Origin: Actinomycetota bacterium
GTDB taxonomy: Bacteria > Actinomycetota > Actinomycetes > Nanopelagicales > Nanopelagicaceae
DNA length: 64,000 nt
Assembly (NCBI GenBank): GCA_016870795.1
Contig: VGAJ01000004.1
Location: 1-64,000, forward strand
Direction: 5' to 3'
Below are positions 46,152 through 54,792 of the stretch, piece after piece. The notes beneath the pieces are model-generated. The model was not told the DNA's origin, searched no databases, and worked only from the letters and a program-made list of their open reading frames with translations. The stretch's first letter is position 1. Each line of letters opens with the position of its first letter. Position numbers and translations under genes: made by a program.

Positions 46152-46814
46152 ATGGCGATAACCTTGGATTTAATGCCAACCGAAATTTCAAACCAAGGCT
46201 CCAGGGATGCTGGAGAGCTAGTTCGCGTTGATCGCGAAAAAGAAAGCGTTGAGCAGAGACGAAAGCGTTTCGAAGCTGATGCGCTGCAATATATGAATCA
46301 ACTTTATTCAGCAGCTCTTAGATATACAAAGAATCCAGCAGATGCCCAAGATTTAGTTCAAGATACTTATGCCAAAGCCTATGTTTCATTCCATCAATTT
46401 GAGCCAGGCACTAACTTAAAAGCGTGGCTTTATCGAATATTAACTACTACTTTTATCAATACTTATCGCAAAGACCAGAGAAGGCCGCAGTTATCAGATC
46501 AAGAGTTAGAGGATTGGCAGATAGCGGATGCTTCATCTCATACCAGCGATCAGGGTAAGTCTGCGGAAGATGTTGTTCTAGAGAATCTGCCGGATAGTGA
46601 TATTAAACGTGCGCTAGCTGAAATTCCCGAGGAGTTTCGTATTGCGGTGTATTTAGCCGATGTAGAAGGATTTTCCTATAAAGAGATTGCTGAAATAGTT
46701 GGTGTGCCAACCGGAACTGTTATGTCAAGACTTCATAGAGGCCGCAAGCAACTACGTGAGAAGTTAACTGATTACGCCCGTGAACTTGGTTATGTGAAGG
46801 GAGGCAAGAAATGA
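46152..46814 (+). CDS. sigR: ECF RNA polymerase sigma factor SigR/SigH (thiol-oxidative stress)
   Basis: A 220-residue ECF sigma factor. Region 2 is '[36 protein letters not shown]' and '[20 protein letters not shown]', and region 4 is '[48 protein letters not shown]'. The next gene is its redox-sensing anti-sigma factor, overlapping by 4 bases. The N-terminal 30 residues are extra to the core. The upstream GGAAT-N18-GTT promoter indicates positive autoregulation. Expected targets include thioredoxin and mycothiol genes; none are in this window. Confidence 0.95.
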   Translation: MAITLDLMPTEISNQGSRDAGELVRVDREKESVEQRRKRFEADALQYMNQLYSAALRYTKNPADAQDLVQDTYAKAYVSFHQFEPGTNLKAWLYRILTTTFINTYRKDQRRPQLSDQELEDWQIADASSHTSDQGKSAEDVVLENLPDSDIKRALAEIPEEFRIAVYLADVEGFSYKEIAEIVGVPTGTVMSRLHRGRKQLREKLTDYARELGYVKGGKK

Positions 46815-47185
46815 GCATCCCATGCGATAAGTGCTGTGAGAGTTTAGTTCTATTTATCGATAACGAAATCGATGACTCTGCAACTTTTAATGAAATTGCT
46901 TTTCATTTGCAAGATTGCCAGGGATGTCGTGGCGAGATGGAGAGCCAGAGAGCAGCTCTTAACCTGATTCAATCTCTATTAACTAGATCATGTTGTGAAA
47001 GCGCGCCTTCCAGCCTCCAAGAGCAGATTGCGCTCCGCCTTGCCCAGCTTGCAAACCAAGAGATGCTCACCTCTTCTCAGGGCGAGATCATCACTCAATA
47101 TCGCCGCACTGAAATTACAATTGACGGTCAGACTTCAATCGAGATTGAAACTTCTCACGAAATCAGGCGCGACTTTCCCTTTTAG
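46811..47185 (+). CDS. rsrA: Zinc-binding redox anti-sigma factor RsrA/RshA
   Basis: A 124-residue protein with the ZAS motif H32-x3-C36-x2-C39 ('[12 protein letters not shown]') and N-terminal cysteines C5, C8 and C9. In RsrA a Cys near residue 11 plus the H-C-C set hold zinc, and oxidation releases SigR. Two more cysteines ('RSCCES') follow the ZAS helix. The C-terminal 50 residues ('[32 protein letters not shown]') extend past the minimal domain and may bind polymerase or be regulatory. Coupled to sigR by ATGA overlap. Confidence 0.93.
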   Translation: MSIPCDKCCESLVLFIDNEIDDSATFNEIAFHLQDCQGCRGEMESQRAALNLIQSLLTRSCCESAPSSLQEQIALRLAQLANQEMLTSSQGEIITQYRRTEITIDGQTSIEIETSHEIRRDFPF

Positions 47186-47213
47186 TTGACTCCGCCCTGC
47201 TAAGTTAATTTCT

Positions 47214-47624
47214 ATGCAAGCAGAGTTAATTCTTGGGGCTGTTGGTATATCCCAGATGGCGGTTAGGCCTGGAGATACCGCACTTGCTCATGGCAGTGGA
47301 GATATGCCAATACTTTCATCAAGTTTTCTTATCACCTTGATGGAAAGCGCCTGCAATTCAGCTATTGCTGAGTTTTTAGAAAATGGTGAAACGACCACGC
47401 TAACTGATATGGAACTTGAAATTCACGATGCTCTTGGTATTGGCAGTGAGATTCAAGGCTCTGCAACATGTGTTAGCTATGAAGATGCAATTCTTACCTT
47501 TGTCTGCGAGATTCATGATGGATCTCGGTTGATTGCTGCATCAGTAATGCGCCGCGCACTTGTTGAGAGAGTAACTTTTCTAGCTAGAACTGCAGCGCTC
47601 TCACTAATCTCTGAGGGCAAGTAG
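47214..47624 (+). CDS. Hotdog-fold thioesterase family protein
   Basis: A 136-residue protein of the FlK-like/thioesterase family: 'ILSSSFLITLMESACNSAIAEFL' with a Glu in the helix, and 'TTTLTDMELEIHDALGIGSEI' with the His-Asp region. It is a likely acyl-CoA thioesterase, and the substrate is unknown. TAAGTT stands 7 bases before the ATG. It follows rsrA after 28 bases and converges on odhA. Confidence 0.8.
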   Translation: MQAELILGAVGISQMAVRPGDTALAHGSGDMPILSSSFLITLMESACNSAIAEFLENGETTTLTDMELEIHDALGIGSEIQGSATCVSYEDAILTFVCEIHDGSRLIAASVMRRALVERVTFLARTAALSLISEGK

Positions 47625-47632
47625 TAGTAAAA

Positions 47633-50600
47633 CTAGCTTGCAAATACTTCTGCAAGAAGTGCTTTCTGTTCTTCCTCATGCATATAGATACTTCCAGTAG
47701 CAGGACTTGCAGCAGATTTTCTAGAAACTCTATTTAGCACTCTTGCCCCAAGTGCCTCTTGAAGATTACTTGAGATAAATGGCCATGGACCTTGATTTGC
47801 TGGCTCATCCTGAACCCAGACTAACTTCGCATTAGGCGCCTTTGAAAGCTCTGCCAATATTTGATCGATAGCAAGTGGATAAAGTTGCTCGAGCCTAATT
47901 ATTGCCGTTGCGTTATCTGAGCGTTTTGCTCGCTCTGCTACCAACTCCCAATAAATCTTTCCGCTGCAGAGAACTATCTTTGAAGCGCTATTAATTGCAG
48001 GATCACTTAGAACTGGAGTAAAGGTTCCAGAGGTGAAATCTGTGAGCTGGGCAGCGGCAGCCTTTAGTCGAAGCATTGATTTAGGTTCAAAGACAATTAG
48101 CGGCCTTCTGGCTGGGTTTTTCACATGCCAACGCAATAGATGGAAATAAGAAGCAGCAGAACTTGGCTGAGCAATAGTCATATTGTTTTCAGCTGCCAGG
48201 GTTAAGAAACGTTCAATTCGGCCTGATGAGTGATCTGGGCCTTGTCCTTCATAGCCATGAGGCAGAAGCATCACTAGCGATGATCTCTCGCCCCACTTTT
48301 GTAGAGATGAGGAGATAAATTCATCAATAATTGTCTGTGCGCCATTGGCAAAATCACCAAACTGAGCTTCCCAAAGAACTAAAGCATCCTCACGCTCTAG
48401 TGAGTATCCATATTCAAAGCCAAGGGCGGCATACTCTGAAAGCAATGAATCAATTACAAATAGATGAGTACTTCCACTAATTAGCTCGCGAAGTGGAATC
48501 CACTCTGATCCATTTTCATAATCACGAATTACGGCATGGCGATTAGAGAAAGTTCCACGACCAACATCTTGACCCGCAAGTCTTACGGTTTGACCCTCGA
48601 GAAGTAGAGAGCCAAGGGCAAGCATCTCACCGCCTGACCAATCTATGGTTCCATCATCAAGCATTGTTACGCGTCGTTGCAATTGTGGAGCAAGTTTTGG
48701 ATGAACTTTAAATCCTTGTGGCGTTGCAACTTGAGTAGCAGCAATCTTTCTAGCCATCTCTTCACTAATTGCAGTATTTGCCTTTAGCGGATCTAATTCT
48801 TCTAACTTATTAAATGCAGGTTTTTCTGGAAGTTTGTCATGGACCATATTAAAGATTGCTTCTAGTTGACCTTGGAATTCCTTTGCGATTTCATCAGACT
48901 CTTCTTGAGTGATATCGCCACGTCCAACTAGGGCTTCGGCATAGAGAACTCGAGTTGAGCGCTTGGCATCAATTAATTTATACATTCTTGGTTGTGTAAA
49001 GCTTGGTTCATCGCCCTCATTATGTCCGCGCCTTCTATAGCAGACCATGTCGATAATGACATCCTTGTTAAAGCTTTGGCGATATTCAAAGGCAACTCTT
49101 GCAACTCTTACACATGCCTCAGGATCATCGCCATTGACATGAAATACCGGAGCTTGAATCATCTTGGCAATATCGGTGCAATAGCGAGAGGTGCGAGCAG
49201 AATCTGGTGAGGTAGTAAAGCCCACCTGATTATTAATGACTACATGGATAGTTCCACCGGTGCGATAGCCACGAAGTTGCGACATATTTAGCGTCTCTGA
49301 GACCACGCCCTGGCCAGCAAATGCAGCATCGCCATGAATTAATACTGGAAGAACGCTATAGATATCTCTTACATTCTTCTTATCTTGCTTGGCCCTAACA
49401 ATTCCTTCAAGAACAGGGTTTACTGCCTCAAGATGTGATGGATTTGCTGCAAGATATATCTTGGTTTGATCGCCAGATTCAGTTATGAAGTCTCCATATG
49501 TTCCAAGGTGATACTTCACATCTCCTGAGCCCTGAACCTCATTTTCTTGATAGTTTCCTTCAAATTCTTGGAAGATTTGCCCATAATTCTTTCCAGCGAC
49601 ATTAGCTAAGACATTTAGCCTGCCGCGGTGCGGCATTCCAATACAGACCTCATCTAATTTTGCTTTAGCGGCATATCTTGCAATTGCATCAAGAATTGGA
49701 ATAACTGATTCCCCGCCCTCCAGTGAGAAGCGCTTTTGTCCCACAAACTTTGTGTGAAGAAATGTTTCAAAAGCTTCTGCAGAATTTAACTTGCGAAGAA
49801 TTCTTAGCTGCTCCTCCCTTGGAAAGAATGGCGAGCCAACTTCAACTTGGCTCTGAATCCACTTGCGCTCCTCTGGGGAATCGATATACATATACTCAAT
49901 GCCAATTGATCTGCAGTAAGAGTCGCGCAAGATTCCTAGGATATTTCGCATTTTTGCATAAGGGCGACCACTAAAACCGCCAGTTGCAATTTCTCTATCA
50001 AGATCCCAGAGTGTTAGGCCATGGGTTACTACATCAAGATCTGGATGGCTGCGTTGCTGGTATTCAAGTGGATCTGTATCAGCCATTAAGTGGCCACTAG
50101 TGCGGTAGGCCTGAATTAACTGCTGCAGACGTGCTGCTTTATTTAACTGCTCTTTGCCCTCTGGAATATCGTTATGCCAAGTAATTGGAACATAGGGGAT
50201 TCGAAGGGCGGCAAATATCTCTTCATAGAAATTATCTGCCCCAAGGAGAATTTCATGGATTTTCTTTAAGAAGTCGCCTGATTGCGCTCCTTGAATAATG
50301 CGATGGTCATAGGTGGAGGTCAGAGTAATTACCTTAGAGATTGCAAGGTTTGCAATGGTTTCCTCACTGGCCCCTTGAAACTCGGCGGGATAATCCATTG
50401 CTCCAACGCCAAGAATCAAGCCCTGGCCAGTTACTAGCCTAGGCACAGAGTGAACTGTTCCTAGAGTTCCAGGATTGGTTAGCGAAACAGTTGTGCCACT
50501 GAAATCTTCAACACTAAGTGCTCCAGAGCGAGCTTTCTTTACTAACGCTTCATAAGAGGCCCAGAAGTTTCCAAAATCAAGGCCTTCACATCCCTTAATT

Positions 50601-51286
50601 GATGGCACAAGTAATTGGCGAGATCCATCTTCTTTAGTTAAATCAATAGCAATTCCAAGATTGATGTGATCGGGATATCCAATTGCCGGTTTTCCATCAA
50701 GCTCGGTAAAGAAAGTATTCATCTCTGGATTTCCGCGAAGCGCCTTAATCATTGCGTAGCCAATTAGGTGGGTAAATGAAACCTTTCCACCTCTGGCTCG
50801 CTTTAAATGATTATTAATTACAGTGCGATTATCAATCATTAATTTTGCCGGAATTGCTCTAACACTTGTTGCAGTTGGAACTGTTAGCGAAGCTTCCATA
50901 CTTGTTACAACTCGTGCAGATACTCCTCTAAGTGGTTCAACTCTTGCAGCAGTTGGGGTTGCAACTTGTGGAGCAGATTTTTTAACTACCTCTGCTGGCG
51001 TTGGAATTGGAGCAGGATTTGCTCGAACAACTTCTTGAATAGGTGGCGGCGTATTTTTAATCTCTTGCACAGGAGCTTCTTTAACCTGCTGGCGTTTTGG
51101 AATTGGCGGGGTAGCTGCTTTTGCCACTGGGCTTGCTGCGCCATTTGTTGCTGGTTTATATCCAGAGAAGAACTCCTGCCAATTGGCTTCAACTGAATTT
51201 GGATCGGCTAGGTATCGCTCATACATCTCATCGACGAGCCATTCATTAGAGCCGAATGAGCCACCAAATTTATTCTCAGGAGTCAT
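47633..51286 (-). CDS. odhA: Fused 2-oxoglutarate dehydrogenase E2-E1 (OdhA/Kgd)
   Basis: A 1217-residue protein from the ATG at 51286 (MTPENKFGGSFGSNEWLVDEMY), matching the actinobacterial Kgd N-terminus; the track's 1235-residue version adds upstream codons. A Pro/Ala-rich linker (about 50-110) leads to an E2-like acyltransferase domain without lipoyl domain ('STYDHRIIQGAQSGDF') and then the E1 domain, with TPP site 'GDAAFAGQGVVSE' and 'NNQVGFTT' and the C-terminal 'LPHGYEGQGPDHSS'. It makes succinyl-CoA with SucB and Lpd, or succinate semialdehyde as Kgd, linking the TCA cycle. Regulators such as GarA/OdhI are outside the window. Confidence 0.95.
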   Translation of the reverse strand: MTPENKFGGSFGSNEWLVDEMYERYLADPNSVEANWQEFFSGYKPATNGAASPVAKAATPPIPKRQQVKEAPVQEIKNTPPPIQEVVRANPAPIPTPAEVVKKSAPQVATPTAARVEPLRGVSARVVTSMEASLTVPTATSVRAIPAKLMIDNRTVINNHLKRARGGKVSFTHLIGYAMIKALRGNPEMNTFFTELDGKPAIGYPDHINLGIAIDLTKEDGSRQLLVPSIKGCEGLDFGNFWASYEALVKKARSGALSVEDFSGTTVSLTNPGTLGTVHSVPRLVTGQGLILGVGAMDYPAEFQGASEETIANLAISKVITLTSTYDHRIIQGAQSGDFLKKIHEILLGADNFYEEIFAALRIPYVPITWHNDIPEGKEQLNKAARLQQLIQAYRTSGHLMADTDPLEYQQRSHPDLDVVTHGLTLWDLDREIATGGFSGRPYAKMRNILGILRDSYCRSIGIEYMYIDSPEERKWIQSQVEVGSPFFPREEQLRILRKLNSAEAFETFLHTKFVGQKRFSLEGGESVIPILDAIARYAAKAKLDEVCIGMPHRGRLNVLANVAGKNYGQIFQEFEGNYQENEVQGSGDVKYHLGTYGDFITESGDQTKIYLAANPSHLEAVNPVLEGIVRAKQDKKNVRDIYSVLPVLIHGDAAFAGQGVVSETLNMSQLRGYRTGGTIHVVINNQVGFTTSPDSARTSRYCTDIAKMIQAPVFHVNGDDPEACVRVARVAFEYRQSFNKDVIIDMVCYRRRGHNEGDEPSFTQPRMYKLIDAKRSTRVLYAEALVGRGDITQEESDEIAKEFQGQLEAIFNMVHDKLPEKPAFNKLEELDPLKANTAISEEMARKIAATQVATPQGFKVHPKLAPQLQRRVTMLDDGTIDWSGGEMLALGSLLLEGQTVRLAGQDVGRGTFSNRHAVIRDYENGSEWIPLRELISGSTHLFVIDSLLSEYAALGFEYGYSLEREDALVLWEAQFGDFANGAQTIIDEFISSSLQKWGERSSLVMLLPHGYEGQGPDHSSGRIERFLTLAAENNMTIAQPSSAASYFHLLRWHVKNPARRPLIVFEPKSMLRLKAAAAQLTDFTSGTFTPVLSDPAINSASKIVLCSGKIYWELVAERAKRSDNATAIIRLEQLYPLAIDQILAELSKAPNAKLVWVQDEPANQGPWPFISSNLQEALGARVLNRVSRKSAASPATGSIYMHEEEQKALLAEVFAS

Positions 51287-51401
51287 GCCTGCCACAGAAA
51301 GTAAGCCTATCTTTGTTGCGCTCTGCCTTCCTACCTCCAAGTGGCGTTATTGGCCACACTTTGGCGATGCAAAAAGCTCTGCTCTAGGGCAGGCTTACGA
51401 A

Positions 51402-52100
51402 ATGGCGTTGGCATTTGTTACTGGGGCAAGCAGGGGTCTGGGCTATGAGGTGGCAAAGGCTCTAAAAGCTCGAGGCGATGAAGTAATAGGTATAAGTAAA
51501 GATCGCCAGCGGGCCGAGGCGGCATCAAGTGAACTCGGGATTGCCTTTGAGTTAATGGATTGCCAGCAGATTTCTCAAGTTAGAAGCGTTAGCCAGGAGC
51601 TACTAGCCAATTATGGAACTCCGGAGATTTTAGTTCTTGCCCATGGGGTAATGAGCGAGAAGATGGCAAAGACGCTTAAGACCAATGATCAAGAGTGGGC
51701 AAGAGTTTTGGATATAAATCTCAACTCAGTCTTTACTTTAGTGAATTCCATTGCAGCCCCAATGGCTGAGGCAAGAAATGGACGAGTAATAATTTTCTCT
51801 GCCTGTCTCGGAAGAATGAGCGGTCCTGGAAATGCAGGTGGACTTGCTCCCTATCGCATCTCAAAGGCTGGAGTAAATGCGCTTGTGAGAAATCTTGCTC
51901 ATGAAACAAATCATGGCGCTAGAGGATTTTTAGTTGATGCAATATGTCCTAACCATAGTAGAACTGATATGGGCGGGGCTGATGCGCCAAGAAGCGCCGC
52001 CGAAGGAGCGGCAACTGCAATCTGGCTTGCGACTAGAACATTTAACCCAGGAGATCAGACTGGATTACTTTGGGAGGATCAAGAAGTAGTGCCTTGGTGA
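51402..52100 (+). CDS. Short-chain dehydrogenase/reductase
   Basis: A 232-residue SDR. I use the ATG at 51402 (MALAFVTGASRG); the track's extra 73 N-terminal residues lie in the region antisense to odhA. 'TGASRGLG' is the NAD(P) loop and 'APYRISKAGVNALVRNLAHE' the active-site Tyr-xxx-Lys. 'LVLAHGV' replaces the NNAG motif. The substrate is unknown. The gap to odhA is 115 bases of divergent upstream region. Its stop overlaps the convergent membrane-protein gene by 22 bases. Confidence 0.88.
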   Translation: MALAFVTGASRGLGYEVAKALKARGDEVIGISKDRQRAEAASSELGIAFELMDCQQISQVRSVSQELLANYGTPEILVLAHGVMSEKMAKTLKTNDQEWARVLDINLNSVFTLVNSIAAPMAEARNGRVIIFSACLGRMSGPGNAGGLAPYRISKAGVNALVRNLAHETNHGARGFLVDAICPNHSRTDMGGADAPRSAAEGAATAIWLATRTFNPGDQTGLLWEDQEVVPW

Positions 52101-52456
52101 GGGATCGCAGCTAGTGCGGCAAGTAGAGTAACTAGAGCAAAGCTTCCAAGACCAATTCCTAGCAAATCTCTCTCACCATCAATCATGTAGTAAGCAACAC
52201 CGAGGGCTATTAAATTAGCAAGAACAGTTGGAGCGCGGGCGAAGTTTCGCTTTGCAATAAATCCTTTGCCAGCAAAGAAGAGTCCAGTGCTGGCTATGCT
52301 TAAGAAAATAATCTCTGCCAAAATGGCATCGAGCTCCTCGACCTTGCTTGTAGCAGTTCTTATCGCAAGGTAGCTGGCAAGGCCAGCAAGAAATAGCGCT
52401 TCAAGGCGCACCAGAGTTGCAGCTATTAGATAGACCTTCGAGCCAAAGAGCTTCAT
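52079..52456 (-). CDS. Four-helix membrane protein, unknown function
   Basis: A 125-residue protein with four hydrophobic helices: 'AATLVRLEALFLAGLASYLAI', 'AILAEIIFLSIASTGLFFAG', 'APTVLANLIALGVAYYMI' and 'LLGIGLGSFALVTLLAALA'. Basic residues between helices fit an inside-inside orientation. The family is unfamiliar to me. It converges on the SDR gene with a 22-base overlap and is divergent from the GGDEF-like gene. Confidence 0.7.
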   Translation of the reverse strand: MKLFGSKVYLIAATLVRLEALFLAGLASYLAIRTATSKVEELDAILAEIIFLSIASTGLFFAGKGFIAKRNFARAPTVLANLIALGVAYYMIDGERDLLGIGLGSFALVTLLAALAAIPHQGTTS

Positions 52457-52527
52457 ATATGCCCTTAAGAATAGGGGATGAGGCAGCTCTAGTTATTATC
52501 AAAAAAGCTAGTAAGGCTTAACTAACT

Positions 52528-52911
52528 ATGACCTCCTTTGATAGCAGCTCATTTGATCGACTAACCGGCCTTATGACCCCGGTCTATTTCTATGAATCCT
52601 TATCTCGCCTAAGGTCCTGGGCGCAGAGAAATGATAACCCAGTGACCTTAATTGCTATCAATCTAAAAGATCTAAATGATGATCAATTGCTGGAAGTAGC
52701 AAGAGATTTAAATAGCGAACTTAGGGGAGGGGATTTACTTGCCCGAATGGCTCCAAAAAGATTCTTACTCGCACTCGTTGCAGATCAACTAGGAGCAAGG
52801 CAATTGTTATTTCGAATCACTAACAAGATAAAGGAAGCTAGTAATTATCAGCTAATTGAGCTTTCTCCAAGCAAAGATCTAGCAGAGGCGCTTAGTGAAA
52901 TAGATATTTGA
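52528..52911 (+). CDS. Degenerate GGDEF-domain protein
   Basis: A 127-residue protein retaining the early GGDEF-domain motif 'FDRLTGLMTPVYFYESLSRL', 'TLIAINLKDLNDD' and 'LRGGDLLARMAPKRFLLAL'. The last of these occupies the place of the GG[D/E]EF active site and reads MAPKRF, so diguanylate cyclase activity is not expected. The C-terminal part of a normal GGDEF domain is also short. It could be a c-di-GMP or nucleotide sensor, or a relic. The convergent neighbour is orn, 4 bases away. Confidence 0.65.
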   Translation: MTSFDSSSFDRLTGLMTPVYFYESLSRLRSWAQRNDNPVTLIAINLKDLNDDQLLEVARDLNSELRGGDLLARMAPKRFLLALVADQLGARQLLFRITNKIKEASNYQLIELSPSKDLAEALSEIDI

Positions 52912-52915
52912 GATA

Positions 52916-53467
52916 TTACTTATCTGAAATAAAGATAGCAGAGCGGTAGTAGGCAAGCTCTGCAATTGAATCTTGAATATCGCCTAGGGCTCTATGGTTT
53001 CCTGATTTCTTTGGAGCTTGGAAATAAGCTTTTGGATACCATCTCTTTGCTAGCTCCTTTATTGATGAGACATCAATAGTTCTATAGTGGAGAAAGCTAT
53101 TTAGTAGCGGCATATCCCTAGCAATAAAGTTTCTATCCATACCTACTGAGTTACCAGCCAGTGGAGACTTTCCCTCTGTTGTGTATTGCTTTAGATACTC
53201 AAGAATCCTCTCTTCAGCAATAGAGAGGCTAACTCCATTTGCTACTTCTTCTATTAATCCCGATTCACTATGCATTCTCTTTACTTCATCGCTCATTGAA
53301 GCTAGTTTCTCTGGAGTCGTTGCGATGACTAGATCGATTCCATCTCCAAGCAGATTTAGCTCGCTATCGGTTACCAAGACTGCAATTTCAATTAGGGCAT
53401 CTGAGGCTAGATTCAGCCCAGTCATCTCACAATCAATCCAAATCAAGGCAGGGTTCTCTTGGGCCAC
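52916..53467 (-). CDS. orn: Oligoribonuclease
   Basis: A 183-residue DEDDh 3'-5' exoribonuclease that clears di- and short oligonucleotides, including pGpG. Motif I is 'IWIDCEMTGLNLASDALIEIA' (Asp12, Glu14), motif II 'GNSVGMDRNFIARDMP', motif III 'NHRALGDIQDSIAELAYYR' with the catalytic His. Full length. The gene is essential in many actinobacteria. It converges on the GGDEF-like gene and diverges from pstS across 139 bases that hold the PHO box. Confidence 0.94.
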   Translation of the reverse strand: MAQENPALIWIDCEMTGLNLASDALIEIAVLVTDSELNLLGDGIDLVIATTPEKLASMSDEVKRMHSESGLIEEVANGVSLSIAEERILEYLKQYTTEGKSPLAGNSVGMDRNFIARDMPLLNSFLHYRTIDVSSIKELAKRWYPKAYFQAPKKSGNHRALGDIQDSIAELAYYRSAIFISDK

Positions 53468-53499
53468 GCAGGCACGATACCCCCAACTTCTAGGTCAGA

Positions 53500-53521
53500 G
53501 TTCACCTCCCGTTCACCTAGC
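53500..53521 (+). promoter_or_regulatory. PHO box (PhoP-type direct repeats) of the pst operon
   Basis: Two tandem 11-base units, GTTCACCTCCC and GTTCACCTAGC, match the actinobacterial PhoP direct-repeat pattern. A TATTTA box lies about 10 bases downstream as a possible -10. No phoR/phoP genes are in the window. Confidence 0.82.
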
Positions 53522-53562
53522 ACCCATTGGTTATTTACCCAGAGAGGGTCAGATTCACTCAC

Positions 53563-53578
53563 GCCGAAGCCCTTCGGC
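53563..53578 (+). promoter_or_regulatory. Perfect hairpin in the pstS leader
   Basis: GCCGAAG and CTTCGGC form a perfect 7-bp stem with a 2-base loop, followed by GAAAGG as the ribosome site and the ATG at 53607. Too tight a loop for certainty about folding; it could stabilise the mRNA end. Confidence 0.4.
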
Positions 53579-53606
53579 ACCTACTTTGATTGAAAGGTTT
53601 TCTTAA

Positions 53607-54734
53607 ATGTTCTCAAAGAAGCGAATCCTCGCAATGTTTACAGCGACGGGACTTGCACTATCTCTAATGAGCGCGCCAGCATTTGCCAAGGAAGCAGATG
53701 GTCCAGTAACAAATCTTGGAAAGTGCAGCTCACGAAATAAGATTGCATATGATGCTAAGGGAATTGAATATAAGTGCTCCATCGCAGGCGGTGGATTAAA
53801 GTGGAAGAAGACCGGCGGTAAGCAAGGCGCTGGCGCTTCAACTTCAACTTCAACAATTGATACAAAGAAATATGCAAATGTCAGTGGATCAATCAAGATC
53901 GATGGTTCAAGCACAGTTGCACCACTTACTGGTGTAGCAGCTGAAGCTTTCCAGAAAGTTTCAAAGACTCAGATCACAGTTGGTATTTCCGGAACTGGCG
54001 GAGGACAGACTCGTTTCTGTAAGGGCGAGCTAGATATCGCAAATGCATCAGCAGCCTATTCAGCAACGCAGCGTAAGCAATGCGAAGATGCTGGAATTAA
54101 GTTCACCGAACTTCGCCTAGCAACTGATGCGCTCTCTGTTGTAGTAAATCCTAAGAACACCTGGGCAAAGTGCCTAACAGTTGCTGAGCTAAAGAAGATT
54201 TGGGAGCCAGGAAGCAAGGTCAATTACTGGAACCAGGTTCGTGCCGATTTCCCAAGAGTTAAGATGCCACTATTTGGCGCGGGAACAGATTCAGGAACTT
54301 TTGAATACTTCACAGAGCAGATCAATGGTCGCCCTGCAAAGCGCTCACGAGTTGATTACACCCCAACAGAGGATGACAACGTCACCGTAAATGGTGTCAA
54401 GCGCTCAACTGGCGCCCTGGGCTACTACGGATTTTCTTACTACAAAGAGAACACCGACATCAATAAGGCAATTGCGATTGATGGTGGTAAGGGATGCGCA
54501 GAACCATCACTAGAGAATGTGCTAAGTGGCGCCTACACCCCACTTGCTCGTCCACTATTTATCTATGTCAATAATGACCAGGTAAAGAAGAATCCTGCAA
54601 TAATTCCATTCCTTGAGTTCTACGCAGCAGATCTAAAGAACCTCTCCGAGAAGGCGAAGTTCCTACCCCTAACTGCTGAGCAGACCAAGAAGTTGGAAGC
54701 AGATCTTGCTGCGCTAAGAAAGCTTGCCAACTAA
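53607..54734 (+). CDS. pstS: Phosphate-binding protein PstS, with Cys-containing N-terminal mini-domain
   Basis: A 375-residue exported protein. A signal peptide ends at about residue 27 (AFA/KE) and has no lipobox Cys. It is followed by a 45-residue mini-domain with two cysteines ('CSSRNKIAYDAKGIEYKC' and 'LKWKKTG') and a Ser/Thr-rich linker. The PstS domain begins 'IKIDGSSTVAPLTGVAAEAF', binds phosphate through 'SSTVAP', 'GTGGGQTRFC' and 'AGTDSGTFEYF', and is complete. A PHO box and GAAAGG ribosome site precede it. First gene of pstSCAB. Confidence 0.95.
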   Translation: MFSKKRILAMFTATGLALSLMSAPAFAKEADGPVTNLGKCSSRNKIAYDAKGIEYKCSIAGGGLKWKKTGGKQGAGASTSTSTIDTKKYANVSGSIKIDGSSTVAPLTGVAAEAFQKVSKTQITVGISGTGGGQTRFCKGELDIANASAAYSATQRKQCEDAGIKFTELRLATDALSVVVNPKNTWAKCLTVAELKKIWEPGSKVNYWNQVRADFPRVKMPLFGAGTDSGTFEYFTEQINGRPAKRSRVDYTPTEDDNVTVNGVKRSTGALGYYGFSYYKENTDINKAIAIDGGKGCAEPSLENVLSGAYTPLARPLFIYVNNDQVKKNPAIIPFLEFYAADLKNLSEKAKFLPLTAEQTKKLEADLAALRKLAN

Positions 54735-54792
54735 GGTAAGGTTTTATTAGTAGCAAAAAGCTTTAAAAAGTTATAACGAAGAGGGGTAGAGG

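Noticed and set aside
51287-51340. Upstream start of the odhA ORF (1235 aa)
   Set aside because: The Kgd family N-terminus matches the ATG at 51286; the extra 18 residues look noncoding.
51183-51401. N-terminal 73 residues of the SDR ORF
   Set aside because: They lie in the odhA antisense region and the fold begins MALAFVTGASRG at 51402.
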